From a virus: a stretch of DNA of 53,560 nt. Shown piece after piece: positions 24,655 to 33,031 of this stretch (position 1 is the first letter of the stretch; every line of letters starts with the position of its first letter). A model generated the notes under the pieces. That model was not told where the DNA came from and made no database searches. It was given only the letters and a program-made list of their open reading frames with translations. The DNA is taken from positions 1 to 53,560 of IMG/VR virus record IMGVR_UViG_3300042922_001297; one strand, 5' to 3'. A program made the translations under genes and the position numbers.

Positions 24655-25862
24655 TGAACAACTCGGACATCCTTCGCAACCTGCGCAAGCTGGGCCTCAC
24701 GCTCCAGCCGCACCAGGAGGAGGCCCGGGCCGACGCCGAGCGGCAGGTCCAGGACGGCAGCCAGCTGCGCCTGTGCCTGTACCACGCGACCGGCAAGGGC
24801 AAGACCATCGCCTCGCTCGTGTGCCTCGCTCAGGCGGGCGTACAGCGGGTCCTGGTCCTGGCCCCGCCGATCACCCACCCGGGGTGGATCAGCTGGGGCG
24901 AGAAGCTCGGCATCGAGGTGACCCCGATCAGCCACGCGAAGTTCCGGCAGAAGACGTACAAGGTCCGCCGGGACCAGGCCATCATCGTGGACGAGTTCCA
25001 CCTGCTCGGCGGCCACACCGGCACCGGGTGGAAGAAGCTCGACGCGATGGCCAAGGGGCTGCAGGCGCCGCTGATCATCTGTTCGGCGACGCCGAACTAC
25101 AACGACGTCGAGCGGGTGTACTGCGTGATGCACGTGCTCGCGCCCGACAGTGTGAAGGGCGGGTACCTGCAGTTCCTCTACCGCAACTGCGAGACGGTGG
25201 AGAACGCCTACGGCAGGGAGCCCAAGGTCACCGGGCTGCTGCACCACAAGGACGCCGAAGAGTTCCTCGCGTCGCTGCCGTACGTGCACTACGTCGAGGA
25301 CGAGGTGATCAAGCAGGTCACCATCGGGGACATCCCGGCCCAGGCCGGCGACGTGCCCGACGTGCTCGAGGAGCTCGGCTACATCCCGCGCCACCACCGC
25401 ATCATCGCGAGCCAGATGGAGGAGCGGCACTCCCTCGTGGAGCACCGCATCACCACGCCGAACGGCACGGTCTGGCCGCAGCTGTACGACCAGATCGCCG
25501 AGCTGGTGGGGCAGGCGAGCACCCCGGTGCTGATCTACTGCAACCACGCCACGGTGGCCGAGGCCCTGGCCCGGACCATCGAGGAGCACGGCGAGGATCC
25601 GATCCTGATCACCGGCAAGACGGTGCCACGGCAGAAGAAGCGGCTCACCGAGCTGTTCCTCACCGGGCTGTACCCGGCGCTGATCGGGACGGCCTCGCTC
25701 GCCACGGGCTTCGACGGGCTGGACAAGATGTGCGACGTGCTGCTCATCGTCGACGACACCGACGACGACGCGCTGCGCCGACAGCTGATGGGTCGCATCC
25801 TGCCCCGCGGGCTGGACACGGACGTCAGCAAGAAGCAGGTCTGGCGTCTCACCTACTCCTGA
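24654..25862 (+). CDS. SF2 DNA/RNA helicase
   Basis: A 402-residue superfamily 2 helicase. A Q-like QPHQEEARADA is followed by Walker A HATGKGKTI, motif II VDEFH (a DEAH-box variant with Phe in the third position), motif III CSATP, then a RecA2 domain with VLIYCNHATVAEALA, ATGFDGL and motif VI QLMGRILPRG. The family unwinds or translocates on nucleic acid in recombination-dependent replication or branch migration. It resembles UvsW-like phage helicases in size and motif order. It is the last gene of its overlap chain except for a short peptide gene. Confidence 0.9.
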   Translation: MNNSDILRNLRKLGLTLQPHQEEARADAERQVQDGSQLRLCLYHATGKGKTIASLVCLAQAGVQRVLVLAPPITHPGWISWGEKLGIEVTPISHAKFRQKTYKVRRDQAIIVDEFHLLGGHTGTGWKKLDAMAKGLQAPLIICSATPNYNDVERVYCVMHVLAPDSVKGGYLQFLYRNCETVENAYGREPKVTGLLHHKDAEEFLASLPYVHYVEDEVIKQVTIGDIPAQAGDVPDVLEELGYIPRHHRIIASQMEERHSLVEHRITTPNGTVWPQLYDQIAELVGQASTPVLIYCNHATVAEALARTIEEHGEDPILITGKTVPRQKKRLTELFLTGLYPALIGTASLATGFDGLDKMCDVLLIVDDTDDDALRRQLMGRILPRGLDTDVSKKQVWRLTYS

Positions 25863-25918
25863 CAGGGGAGGGTGGGGTAGTGCACCCGCACTGCCCCGGC
25901 CAGGAGAAGGAGAGACAG

Positions 25919-26041
25919 ATGACCGACGACAGCACCACCCAGCAGGCGCTCTACGTGGAGCTCACCGACGCTCACACCATGGGCGACGTCCTGCTGACCG
26001 CCGCGAAGTTCGCCGTGCTCGATCAGTACGGAGAGCGGTAG
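25919..26041 (+). CDS. Short peptide, 40 residues
   Basis: ATG 25919 follows GGAGAAGGAGAGA, a strong ribosome site, and the frame ends at 26041 just before a terminator. The peptide is acidic, then helical (VLLTAAKFAVLDQYG). It is probably real because it fills the space between helicase and terminator. Function unknown. Confidence 0.6.
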   Translation: MTDDSTTQQALYVELTDAHTMGDVLLTAAKFAVLDQYGER

Positions 26042-26047
26042 CCGGCC

Positions 26048-26095
26048 GACCCCGCCCGGAGAGGGAGAACCCCGCTCCCGGGCGGGGTCTTGTCT
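26048..26095 (+). terminator. Rho-independent terminator, end of the main early operon
   Basis: A perfect 12-bp stem, GACCCCGCCCGG with CCGGGCGGGGTC, is followed by TTGTCT. It begins 6 bp after the stop at 26041. Confidence 0.85.
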
Positions 26096-26122
26096 GCTGC
26101 CTGCGGCAACAAGTGTAAGGAA

Positions 26123-26185
26123 GTGTAGGCCGGAACATACCTCTACGCGTATGCGCGTATGTAGAAGGTATGTTCCGACCTACAC
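26123..26185. promoter_or_regulatory. Long inverted repeat upstream of the prim-pol gene (copy 2)
   Basis: Arms of 24-25 bases pair with one mismatch and one bulge: GTGTAGG, CGGAACATACC and TCTAC on the left against GTAGA, GGTATGTTCCG and CCTACAC on the right. The 14-bp spacer is GCGTATGCGCGTAT. ACATACC, an alternating CGCGTA spacer and a trailing TGCACT are shared with the element before the helicase gene (10159-10224). It follows a terminator, so it likely drives or regulates the prim-pol transcript or marks a replication site. Confidence 0.75.
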
Positions 26186-26238
26186 CTCTTGCACTGAGTA
26201 GAAAAAATTCCACCGAAAATAGGACAGAAGGGACAGTC

Positions 26239-27108
26239 ATGGCCTGGTACGAGGCTGACCAGCAGTACACGAACAAGGCCTGGATCGGGGACGCACCGTC
26301 CGACCGGGTGATCGGTGGGCCCAAGGGCATCGCCCTGGTCGACGTCTACAAGGACGGAGCCACCACGCCGGGCTGGGGCCCGACGCCGACCGAGAAGCAC
26401 GACGGCTTCATGCGCGAGTACGAGCGCGGCCGGTTCGTCGCGCGCCCGCGCGTCAACCGGTTCACCGACAAGGGCGCGCCGTTCGCGTTCGTCATGCGCA
26501 GCGTGAACATGATCGCGATCGACATCGACCGCCACCTCGACGACGGCGGGAAGGACGGCTTCATCGGGATCCGGGCGCTCGGCATCGAGCTGCCCGAGAC
26601 CATGGCCGAGACCAGCAAGTCGGGGTCCGGCCGCCACCTGTTCTACCGCACGCACCAGCTGTGGAACCCGGACCACGGGTTCGGCCAGCTCGGCGACACG
26701 ATCGGCATCGCGCCGGGCGTGGACGTCCGGGCCGTGGGGTGCGTCTACCACTACGAGTCCCAGCGCTGGAACAGCGCCGAGCTCGTCGACGCGCCGCAGC
26801 TGCTGCTCGAGATCCTCGAGCTGCACCAGGCGAAGAAGCTCGCCCGCACCACCAACCTCGCGGCGGCCGCCGCGGGAGACCTGGACGACACGGAGGTCCT
26901 CATCATGCACGACCAGCTCACGACCCAGCTCGCCGGCCCGATCCCGGCCGGGAAGCGCAACGTCACCCTGTACGCGATCGGCAAGGACATGCACCTCGCC
27001 GGCGTGCCGGACTGGGCCGAGAAGATCCGGGCCCGGGGCGACGAGATCGGCCTGCCCACGGACGAGATCGAGAAGATCATCGTCAACGCCAGCAAGGGCC
27101 AGCCCTGA
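26239..27108 (+). CDS. Bifunctional primase-polymerase (AEP, prim-pol)
   Basis: A 289-residue archaeo-eukaryotic primase-type enzyme that should make primers and extend them. The catalytic DxD is in IAIDIDRH (D95, D97), followed by SGSGRHLFY (H133) and GVDVRAVG (D162), the usual three-motif order. The C-terminal part (IPAGKRNVTLYAIG) resembles the linker that joins prim-pol to a D5 helicase, but the helicase is encoded separately at 10268. The ATG has AGAAGGG upstream. It begins a short operon behind the inverted repeat. Confidence 0.88.
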   Translation: MAWYEADQQYTNKAWIGDAPSDRVIGGPKGIALVDVYKDGATTPGWGPTPTEKHDGFMREYERGRFVARPRVNRFTDKGAPFAFVMRSVNMIAIDIDRHLDDGGKDGFIGIRALGIELPETMAETSKSGSGRHLFYRTHQLWNPDHGFGQLGDTIGIAPGVDVRAVGCVYHYESQRWNSAELVDAPQLLLEILELHQAKKLARTTNLAAAAAGDLDDTEVLIMHDQLTTQLAGPIPAGKRNVTLYAIGKDMHLAGVPDWAEKIRARGDEIGLPTDEIEKIIVNASKGQP

Positions 27109-27431
27109 TGGCTGCCGCGATCGACCCGCGCGACGTCGCGTGCCCGGCGTGCTTCGCGCCGGCGCACACCCCGTGCACTCGGCCGACCGACTCCGGCCGG
27201 GACGCGGTGTCCTGGACGCACTACTCGCGCCAGAACGCGGCGAACGCCGTAGCCCTGGCCCGGGGGGACGTCCCGGTGCACATGCCCCACGTGGAGCAGG
27301 GAGGGTTCCTCGTGCTCCGGCGCGACGGCAACGTCACCCTGCACCAGGGCATGCTCGAGGCAGAGGCCGTCGCCGTCGTGGAGCACGCGGCGGTGTACGC
27401 CATCACGCTGCACCGGGACTACCGGGACTGA
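27108..27431 (+). CDS. Zinc-finger-like phage protein
   Basis: A 107-residue protein in a TGATG overlap with prim-pol. VACPACFAPAHTPC (about residues 10-23) is the CPxCxA...PC finger seen at the start of many actinophage proteins. It is followed by a His-rich helix, then strands. Coupling to prim-pol suggests template binding, by analogy with primase zinc fingers. This is inference. Confidence 0.75.
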   Translation: MAAAIDPRDVACPACFAPAHTPCTRPTDSGRDAVSWTHYSRQNAANAVALARGDVPVHMPHVEQGGFLVLRRDGNVTLHQGMLEAEAVAVVEHAAVYAITLHRDYRD

Positions 27432-27433
27432 CC

Positions 27434-27592
27434 GTGCAGTACATGGTGATCGGTCCCGACCCGGACGAGCCGGACGAGAAGGTCGTCAGCTTCTACGACG
27501 ACTTCATGTCGGCGATGCAGGGAGCAGAGGAGGCAGGCGGCAGGCTGTACCAGGTGCAGCTGCTGGCTGATTTCGAGGCGGAAGGGAACTGA
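27434..27592 (+). CDS. Small acidic protein, 52 residues
   Basis: GTG 27434 or ATG 27443 may be the start; neither has a strong ribosome site, but the gene lies directly after its neighbour. The protein is acidic (GPDPDEPDEKVV) with helices. It ends just before a terminator. Function unknown. Confidence 0.6.
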   Translation: MQYMVIGPDPDEPDEKVVSFYDDFMSAMQGAEEAGGRLYQVQLLADFEAEGN

Positions 27593-27602
27593 CATCGCAG
27601 GT

Positions 27603-27645
27603 GAGGAGGGTCGCAGCCAACGCTGCGGCCCTCCTCTTTTTTCTT
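27603..27645 (+). terminator. Rho-independent terminator after the prim-pol operon
   Basis: GAGGAGGG-t-CGCAGC, loop caac, GCTGCG-g-CCCTCCTC, then TTTTTTCTT: a textbook intrinsic terminator. Confidence 0.93.
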
Positions 27646-27662
27646 CAGGGTACGATGCCGCC

Positions 27663-28226
27663 ATGGCAGACACCGATGGCGGCCTCGTGACAGAGGTGGA
27701 GAAGGAACTGAGAGAGAGATTCGAGAAGGGAGAGACGACCAGGGCGCGCGTGCCGAGCACGGCGCGCCAGGCGCGGGAAACGCGCGTCGACCAGCTGGTA
27801 CTCCCGGACGAGGAGAGGGGCAAGATGCCCTTCACCAAGGACGACTTCCTGGTCAAGGAGAACCCCGAGCTCGTCGCGTGGGAGCGCGAGCTGCGCAAGT
27901 TCCTACTGCAGCTGAGCCCCCAGCACGAGCACCGCGTCGCCGCCGTGCACGTGTTCGAGTGGGCCACCGGGCTCAAGGTCGCCGACCTCATGGCCGAGGA
28001 GAAGGAGCGCGCGATCACCGGCACCAGGGGCAGGAGCTCGTGGCGCTCGGACCTGCGGAAGCTGAACGACCTGCTGCGCCAGTACTTCGGCAAGCCGTAC
28101 ATGACCTGGATCATGGGCCGCAAGGTGCCCCGGGCGTACCGGATCCCGAAGGGCTGGTACGTCTACCGGCACCGGCCCAAGACGCTCACGCTGTACGCCG
28201 AGTACGCCGACGGCGTGAAGCTGTGA
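27663..28226 (+). CDS. Hypothetical basic protein, possibly leaderless
   Basis: A 187-residue protein whose ATG has no Shine-Dalgarno. TACGAT at 27651-27656 lies where a -10 would place the transcript start on the ATG itself, as in leaderless actinobacterial mRNAs. The first 60 residues are charged and probably disordered. The rest is helical and basic (AITGTRGRSSWRSDLRKLND, YVYRHRPKT). No family was recognised. Its own terminator-bounded unit next to the terminase block suggests a regulatory or packaging-related role, with low confidence. Confidence 0.75.
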   Translation: MADTDGGLVTEVEKELRERFEKGETTRARVPSTARQARETRVDQLVLPDEERGKMPFTKDDFLVKENPELVAWERELRKFLLQLSPQHEHRVAAVHVFEWATGLKVADLMAEEKERAITGTRGRSSWRSDLRKLNDLLRQYFGKPYMTWIMGRKVPRAYRIPKGWYVYRHRPKTLTLYAEYADGVKL

Positions 28227-28384
28227 CCGCGCTGCAGCTGGACTCGCTGCGGTTCATGCCGCACACGGTGCCGGACGAGTGGGTCGCGAGCCACCCGTTC
28301 GACTGCCGGTGCGAGCCGTGCCTCGAGCGGCCGACGGACCTGCGGCGCCGGCTCAAGCGCCAGCACCGCGGGGCCACCCGCTAG
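28223..28384 (+). CDS. Small Cys-containing protein, last plus-strand gene
   Basis: A 53-residue protein from a GTGA overlap. HPFDCRCEPCLERP holds CxCxxC and could bind zinc; the tail is Arg-rich. Its TAG at 28382-28384 overlaps the stop of the converging minus-strand gene. Confidence 0.7.
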   Translation: MTALQLDSLRFMPHTVPDEWVASHPFDCRCEPCLERPTDLRRRLKRQHRGATR

Positions 28385-28659
28385 ATCGTCAGCTCCTCGT
28401 CGGCCAGCACCGTGTCCTCCTGAGCCCCGCCCTCGATCCGCTTGAACACCAGCGCGATGTTGTTCAGGTCCTTCCCGAGGATCGCCTGCAGGATCATGGT
28501 CGCGGCCAGCTTGTCGAGCTGGTCGCGGCTGGACTGCCAGACCGTCTGCACCGTGCCGAACCGCTGGTTCCACAGCCACAGGATGCGGGTGTCGAGCGAC
28601 GACCGGTGTGCCTTGGGCACCTCGTGCCGGAACTTGCGCACCACCTCGAGCTCAGTCAC
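28381..28659 (-). CDS. Small terminase subunit candidate
   Basis: A 92-residue protein from GTG 28659, overlapping the upstream gene by 8 bp. An N-terminal helical segment precedes KLAATMILQAILGKDLNNI and ALVFKRIEGG. This is the pattern 'A...AI.GD..AI..V..R.EG' found in many phage small terminase and related DNA-recognition proteins. It lies two genes after the large terminase in the same operon. It has no obvious HTH in the first 40 residues and is short for a full TerS, so the call is tentative. Confidence 0.6.
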   Translation of the reverse strand: MTELEVVRKFRHEVPKAHRSSLDTRILWLWNQRFGTVQTVWQSSRDQLDKLAATMILQAILGKDLNNIALVFKRIEGGAQEDTVLADEELTI

Positions 28660-28942
28660 CGGCGATCACCCCCGCGGTCAGGTCAGCGAACTCGATCTGC
28701 TGCTCGCGCTTCACGGCCGGGGACGTCCCGGGCCGGCGCGTGCCGACGAGGCGGTCGGCGATCATCCGCTGCGCCTTCGTCGCCCGGGCCATCGAGCCGC
28801 GCACCTTCGCATCCGGGGAGTTCGCCACCTCGAACAGCGTGTGCGCGATGAGCTCCCAGGCGGGCGCCTCGATCGGCGGACCCACCAGCTGCGGGTGGTC
28901 GGCCACGTACTGCAGCGCCTCCCGTACCGTCTTCGTGCTCAC
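28652..28942 (-). CDS. Hypothetical protein between terminase genes
   Basis: A 96-residue protein from GTG 28942 in a GTGA overlap with the large terminase. Helical throughout, with VREALQYVADHP and a basic segment MARATKAQRMIADRL. It could be a DNA-binding part of the packaging machine; the other small-terminase candidate follows it. No family is recognised. Confidence 0.7.
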   Translation of the reverse strand: MSTKTVREALQYVADHPQLVGPPIEAPAWELIAHTLFEVANSPDAKVRGSMARATKAQRMIADRLVGTRRPGTSPAVKREQQIEFADLTAGVIAGD

Positions 28943-30396
28943 CAGATCCCCGTCCAGTCCTCGACGTAGTCCCCGGCCACGGTGCTGCCGCCGACGACCT
29001 CGAGCTCGCCGCCGAAGAACTCGAGCTCGCGCGTGGCCTGCACCGCGTAGCGCAGGGCGTCCATCGTGTGGGAGTACTTGTCGTGCAGGGGCTTCTCGGT
29101 CCACTCCTGCAGCTTGTTGTTGAACTCGTACTTGAAGTTCTCGAAGCACTCGAGCATCCAGTCGCAGTTCGTCCTGTGGATCACCGCGTTGTACAGCGCC
29201 ATGCGCGTGTGCTGGATGTCGGTGATCTCGTCGCCCCACTTCGAGCGAGCGTTCGGGATGCGCCACACCGTCGAGCTCTTCTTCAGCACCGAGACGTTCG
29301 GGAACTTCAGGCGCATCATGTCGGCCGGCGTCGCGTTGATCGCCTTCTCGTGGTGCTCGCCGTCCCACGGCAGGATCATCCGCTGCACCCGAGGGAACCA
29401 CGGCTTCTCGCGCAGCACGTCCACGTACTCGGGCAGCGCCTTGCCGTGGCCCTCGCCGCAGTCGAAGATCATCAGCTGGTTGTTGTACCACTGGAACGCG
29501 ATCCACGAGGTGGCGTCGCTGTGCTGACCGGAGGAGCCGATGTCGAAGACGACGTACACCGGGTGCCCCGGGTGCAGGGAGAAGTCGGTGATCCGGTTGT
29601 CCGCGAGCATCTGCAGGTACGCCTCGCCGTAGACCGCGGCCGCATCCATCTCGCCGAAGTCGACGTGGTACTCCTGGTTGAACATGCGGTCGTTGCCGAA
29701 GCGCTTGCGGTACGCCTCGCGGTCGATCTCGAGCTGAGCCTCGCTGCGGACCTCCGGGAGCCCCGCGCGCCGCATCAGCTCGTTGATGTCGTTGATCCCG
29801 AGGATCAGCTCCCCGTACTCCGGGTTCCCGCGCAGCGACTCCATCAGCTGCCACAGCGGATTCTTCCGCTTCCCTCGAGGCGTCGAGGCGACCATCAGCT
29901 TCTTGTCCGGGGTGGACGTGATGATCGGCATCAGACGAGGGATCGGGTCCTCGCGGTTGAACAGCGCGAGCTCGGTGAACGCGTAGTCCTGGAACGCGGT
30001 GCCGACGCCGTTCTTGTCCTTGCCGGACTGGAAGTACCCCTGCAGCTTCAGCCGCGAGCCGTTGGTGAAGCGACCCTCCATGAAGGTGTTCTTCCACGAG
30101 ACCAGCTCGGCCGGCACGTTGTCCTGCAGCATCTGGATGTACTCGCCCGTCACCGGGTCGTTGTACGTCTTGTCCCACAGGATGTCGCGGATCATCGGCG
30201 AGTCGAGCGAGATGTACACGCCCGTGGTCTTCGGCGTGGCGAGGCGCCGCTGGCACATCTCCATGGACATGCCGACGTCCTTGCCCGCCTGCCGCGAGAG
30301 CACGACGACGCCGTACCGCTTGCGCTTCCACAGGTCGTGCATCATCGCCTGGTACGGCCGGGGCTGGTAGTGCACGGGGAACCTCAGCGAGCTCAC
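28939..30396 (-). CDS. terL: Terminase large subunit
   Basis: A 485-residue packaging motor and nuclease. The start is GTG 30396 in a GTGA overlap. The ATPase has a Walker A-like SRQAGKDVG (34-42), a Walker B region ending in YAFTE (138-142) and the coupling motif STPRG (171-175). FNQEYHVDF follows, then the RNase H-like nuclease with VVFDIGSSG (D285) and the C-terminal SHTMDALRY. The length fits short-tailed phages. It cuts and translocates concatemeric DNA through the portal. Confidence 0.92.
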   Translation of the reverse strand: MSSLRFPVHYQPRPYQAMMHDLWKRKRYGVVVLSRQAGKDVGMSMEMCQRRLATPKTTGVYISLDSPMIRDILWDKTYNDPVTGEYIQMLQDNVPAELVSWKNTFMEGRFTNGSRLKLQGYFQSGKDKNGVGTAFQDYAFTELALFNREDPIPRLMPIITSTPDKKLMVASTPRGKRKNPLWQLMESLRGNPEYGELILGINDINELMRRAGLPEVRSEAQLEIDREAYRKRFGNDRMFNQEYHVDFGEMDAAAVYGEAYLQMLADNRITDFSLHPGHPVYVVFDIGSSGQHSDATSWIAFQWYNNQLMIFDCGEGHGKALPEYVDVLREKPWFPRVQRMILPWDGEHHEKAINATPADMMRLKFPNVSVLKKSSTVWRIPNARSKWGDEITDIQHTRMALYNAVIHRTNCDWMLECFENFKYEFNNKLQEWTEKPLHDKYSHTMDALRYAVQATRELEFFGGELEVVGGSTVAGDYVEDWTGIW

Positions 30397-30500
30397 GGCG
30401 CACACCCTCCGGCGGTGAAGACGGACAGCACGAAGGAGGCGACGATGCACGCCGCCAGGAACAGGGCCGCCGCGATCGGCGCCTCCTTCGGGCCGGGCAT
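30393..30500 (-). CDS. Very small membrane peptide
   Basis: A 35-residue peptide overlapping genes on both sides. After MPGPKEAP it is one hydrophobic helix (IAAALFLAACIVASFVLSVF), then GGCAP. It could be a late membrane factor linked to lysis or a structural peptide. It is retained because both its ends sit in stop-start overlaps. Confidence 0.6.
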   Translation of the reverse strand: MPGPKEAPIAAALFLAACIVASFVLSVFTAGGCAP

Positions 30501-31525
30501 CAGATCGTGATCCCGTTCTGGCGGAGGAACGCGTCCATGATCCCCTGCGCGACGTTGTCCTCGCCCGCGACCGAGCTGCCCGCCTTCGAGGTGATCCCCG
30601 CCTGCGGGCCGTCGAACTGCCCCGCCGGCGTGCGCGGCTGCACCGCGGCGCGCTGGGCCTGGGCCGACGGAGCAGCGGGCGCGGCCGGCGCAGCGGCGCG
30701 ACGCGCGACCAGCTGCGAGCGCAGCTGGTTGATCATCGGCTGCACGGGCACCGAGTAGCCGACGAGCTTGCCGTTGGTGCGCAGCTCGTAGTCCTTCGCG
30801 AGCGAGACGAACTGCTCGGCGAGCTCGGCGTCGAACTGCTTGGACCCCGGGATCAGGTCGCCGTTGTTGCGGAACAGGTCGATGCTCGCGTGCACGACCT
30901 CGAAGGTGCCGCGCATCTCGTCCTGCTTGGTGTCGATGCGCGCCTTCACCTCCTGCGCGAGCTGCGACTTCACGGCCTCCTGCCACGAGGCCGCGTCCGA
31001 CGCGTCGCGCAGCCGCTCCATGCGGTCGCTGCCGTCGGCGGCCGGGACCTCCTGGCCGATGAGCAGGCGCGGGTGCTTGGCGAGCGCGTCGAAGTACCGC
31101 GGGTACTCCGTGCGCACGGACTCGAGCGCGTCCTGGTGGAAGATCTCGGTCTGCCCCGCCTCGAACGCCGTCGCGATCTCGCCCCACTTGGGCGCGAGGG
31201 AGTCGGCGTCGAACGTGCCTACCGCGGGAGCTGAGGACTGCTGGGCTGCGGATCCGTCAGGAGCCCCCGCTGCCTGAACAGGTGCGACTCCTCCATCTCC
31301 TGCAGCCGGTGCAGGTGCAGCGCCGTCAGCTGCTCCAGCTCCTTCTCCCGCAGCAGGCTGCTGTCCAGCGACCTCTGCAGCAGGATCCTCCGCCGCTGCT
31401 CCCTCAGCTGCAGCCGGCGCAGCCTCCTCAGGCGCCAGGAAGCTGAAGATCTCCGCCATCGCAGACGCAGGGTCAGCACCCAGGACGATGCCCTCGGGCT
31501 CGTTCTCGTTCGCCGGGACACTCAC
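30500..31525 (-). CDS. Acidic Ala-rich protein, scaffold-like
   Basis: A 341-residue protein from GTG 31525 (GAAGGAGG ahead, GTGA overlap). The first 110 residues are almost all Ala, Glu, Gly, Pro and Asp, followed by a helical charged middle (DSLAPKWGEIATAFEAG, then long helices) and a basic Ala/Pro tail. Low-complexity acidic, helical proteins of this size are typical of capsid scaffolds. Against this, it lies 13.5 kb downstream of the capsid gene, next to terminase, where scaffolds are not usual. Function tentative. Confidence 0.75.
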   Translation of the reverse strand: MSVPANENEPEGIVLGADPASAMAEIFSFLAPEEAAPAAAEGAAAEDPAAEVAGQQPAAGEGAGAADGAAPAPAAGDGGVAPVQAAGAPDGSAAQQSSAPAVGTFDADSLAPKWGEIATAFEAGQTEIFHQDALESVRTEYPRYFDALAKHPRLLIGQEVPAADGSDRMERLRDASDAASWQEAVKSQLAQEVKARIDTKQDEMRGTFEVVHASIDLFRNNGDLIPGSKQFDAELAEQFVSLAKDYELRTNGKLVGYSVPVQPMINQLRSQLVARRAAAPAAPAAPSAQAQRAAVQPRTPAGQFDGPQAGITSKAGSSVAGEDNVAQGIMDAFLRQNGITI

Positions 31526-32082
31526 TGCGCCTCCTTCGCGGACTCGAGCGCCGCGGCGAACTCCTCGTCGGAGACGTGGAAGCCGATCGCGTCGAAGTGC
31601 CCGACGAGGCCCGTGTGCCCGAACACCATGGCGCGCGCGTCCACGACGGCGGCGAGCACGATGTGCGACTCGGGGTCGGACGCGCGCCACGCCTCCTCGA
31701 CCTGGTCGAAGCCGAGGTGCCACTGCACCAGGAGGTCGACGTAGTGCTTGTGGTTCTGCGCGCCGTCCTCCTCGCCGTGGTACGTGAGGGCGACCGGGTT
31801 CTCCGCGATGACCTTCTTCAGCGGAGGGATGAGCGCGAGCAGGTACCGGTGGTAGAGGTTGTGGTACACGGCCGTGTCCTGGTAGGACAGGAACGGCCAG
31901 GACCGCACCACCTTGTGGGCGACCTGCATCGGGATCGGCGTCTCGGACGAGGGCAGCACGTTGGACAGCACCTCGTCCCAGACCTCGAGCAGCGAGCGCG
32001 GCTGGGCCTCTTCGGCGTCGGCCGAGATCCCCATGGACTCGAGGTCCTTGACGTCCTGGGCGGAGAGCGTGGGCTCGGTCAT
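31522..32082 (-). CDS. Hypothetical structural-region protein
   Basis: A 186-residue protein from ATG 32082 behind GAAGGGA. It is mostly helical with His-rich stretches (YHNLYHRYLLALIPPLKK, ALTYHGEEDGAQNHKHY). No catalytic motif was recognised. Its position between the tail-tube genes and terminase suggests a virion or assembly role. Confidence 0.75.
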   Translation of the reverse strand: MTEPTLSAQDVKDLESMGISADAEEAQPRSLLEVWDEVLSNVLPSSETPIPMQVAHKVVRSWPFLSYQDTAVYHNLYHRYLLALIPPLKKVIAENPVALTYHGEEDGAQNHKHYVDLLVQWHLGFDQVEEAWRASDPESHIVLAAVVDARAMVFGHTGLVGHFDAIGFHVSDEEFAAALESAKEAQ

Positions 32083-32083
32083 G

Positions 32084-32986
32084 TCAGCGTCCCTTCTGGA
32101 GAACGAGCTCACGGTGCTCGTCCTTGATGGCTCGGATGGTGGTGGTGATGTCGTAGCAGAGGTCGTTGGAGACGTACGTCTTCTTGATGGTGTCGGGCAC
32201 GAGGTCGGCCGCGCCGTAGAAGCGCTCGACGTCCTCGAGGTCGAAGCCGCGCTTGCCGTTGTACGTGTGGATCTTGAACGGCATGTTCGGCGCGAGGTAG
32301 ATCCCGGTCTGGTACGACGGCAGGGTGATCTTGACCTCGGTCGCCTGCAGGTTCTGCGGGTCCCCGGAGACCTCGAAGGTCTCGAAGTACCGGTCGTCGA
32401 CCTTGACGGTCTCCTGCGCGACGGCGGCGTCGTACGTGCGCAGCACGCGGCGGCCGCGCGGCTTTGGGAAGGCAGGCTTGCGGACCTCCTTCTGGAACCA
32501 CTTGTTGCCGTGCTGGTCCACGAAGAGCACGTCGTCGCCGGTGTGCGTGTTCGTCGTCAGGCCCGCGTGGTCCTTCGTGTCGAGCCCGCCGATCAGCGGC
32601 GCTTCACGCGGCGCCTGCACCGTGGGGCGCGACGGCGTCGGCATGACCGGCGGGGCCTCGAGCCGCGCGCGCTCGGCGATCGTGTGGTGCTGCGGCTCGG
32701 CCGCCGCGCGCACACCCTGCTGCGGCCCCGGGGCCTGGCGCTGGGTCTGCAGCTGCACCAGTGCGCCGACCGTCTCGGTCAGGGCCGCGAGCTGGGCCCG
32801 CAGCTCGGCCGCCTCGTCCGGCCGCGACGTCGGCAGCGCGGGCGCCGGCTCGTCGATGGGCGGCAGCGCGAGCTCGCCGTGGAGCTGCTTCAGCTCGTCG
32901 GTCGTGTAGTCGCGGTAGTGCTTGGCGAACGGAGCCCCGGCGCGCTTCAGCGCCTGGTAGTACGCCGACTTCGTGGCCTGGGCCAT
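32084..32986 (-). CDS. Hypothetical structural-region protein with Pro-rich linker
   Basis: A 300-residue protein from ATG 32986 behind AGGAG. The N-terminal 45 residues are a helical module (YYQALKRAGAPFAKHYRDY). A coiled coil (AAELRAQLAALTETVGALV) and a Gln/Pro/Ala linker follow, then a strand-rich C-terminal domain from about residue 140. The architecture, oligomerising helix plus a head domain, is seen in virion attachment and assembly proteins. No family is recognised. Confidence 0.75.
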   Translation of the reverse strand: MAQATKSAYYQALKRAGAPFAKHYRDYTTDELKQLHGELALPPIDEPAPALPTSRPDEAAELRAQLAALTETVGALVQLQTQRQAPGPQQGVRAAAEPQHHTIAERARLEAPPVMPTPSRPTVQAPREAPLIGGLDTKDHAGLTTNTHTGDDVLFVDQHGNKWFQKEVRKPAFPKPRGRRVLRTYDAAVAQETVKVDDRYFETFEVSGDPQNLQATEVKITLPSYQTGIYLAPNMPFKIHTYNGKRGFDLEDVERFYGAADLVPDTIKKTYVSNDLCYDITTTIRAIKDEHRELVLQKGR

Positions 32987-33031
32987 CGGTACTCCTAGGT
33001 AGGTTGTCACGGCTACCCAGAGAGTACCCCA

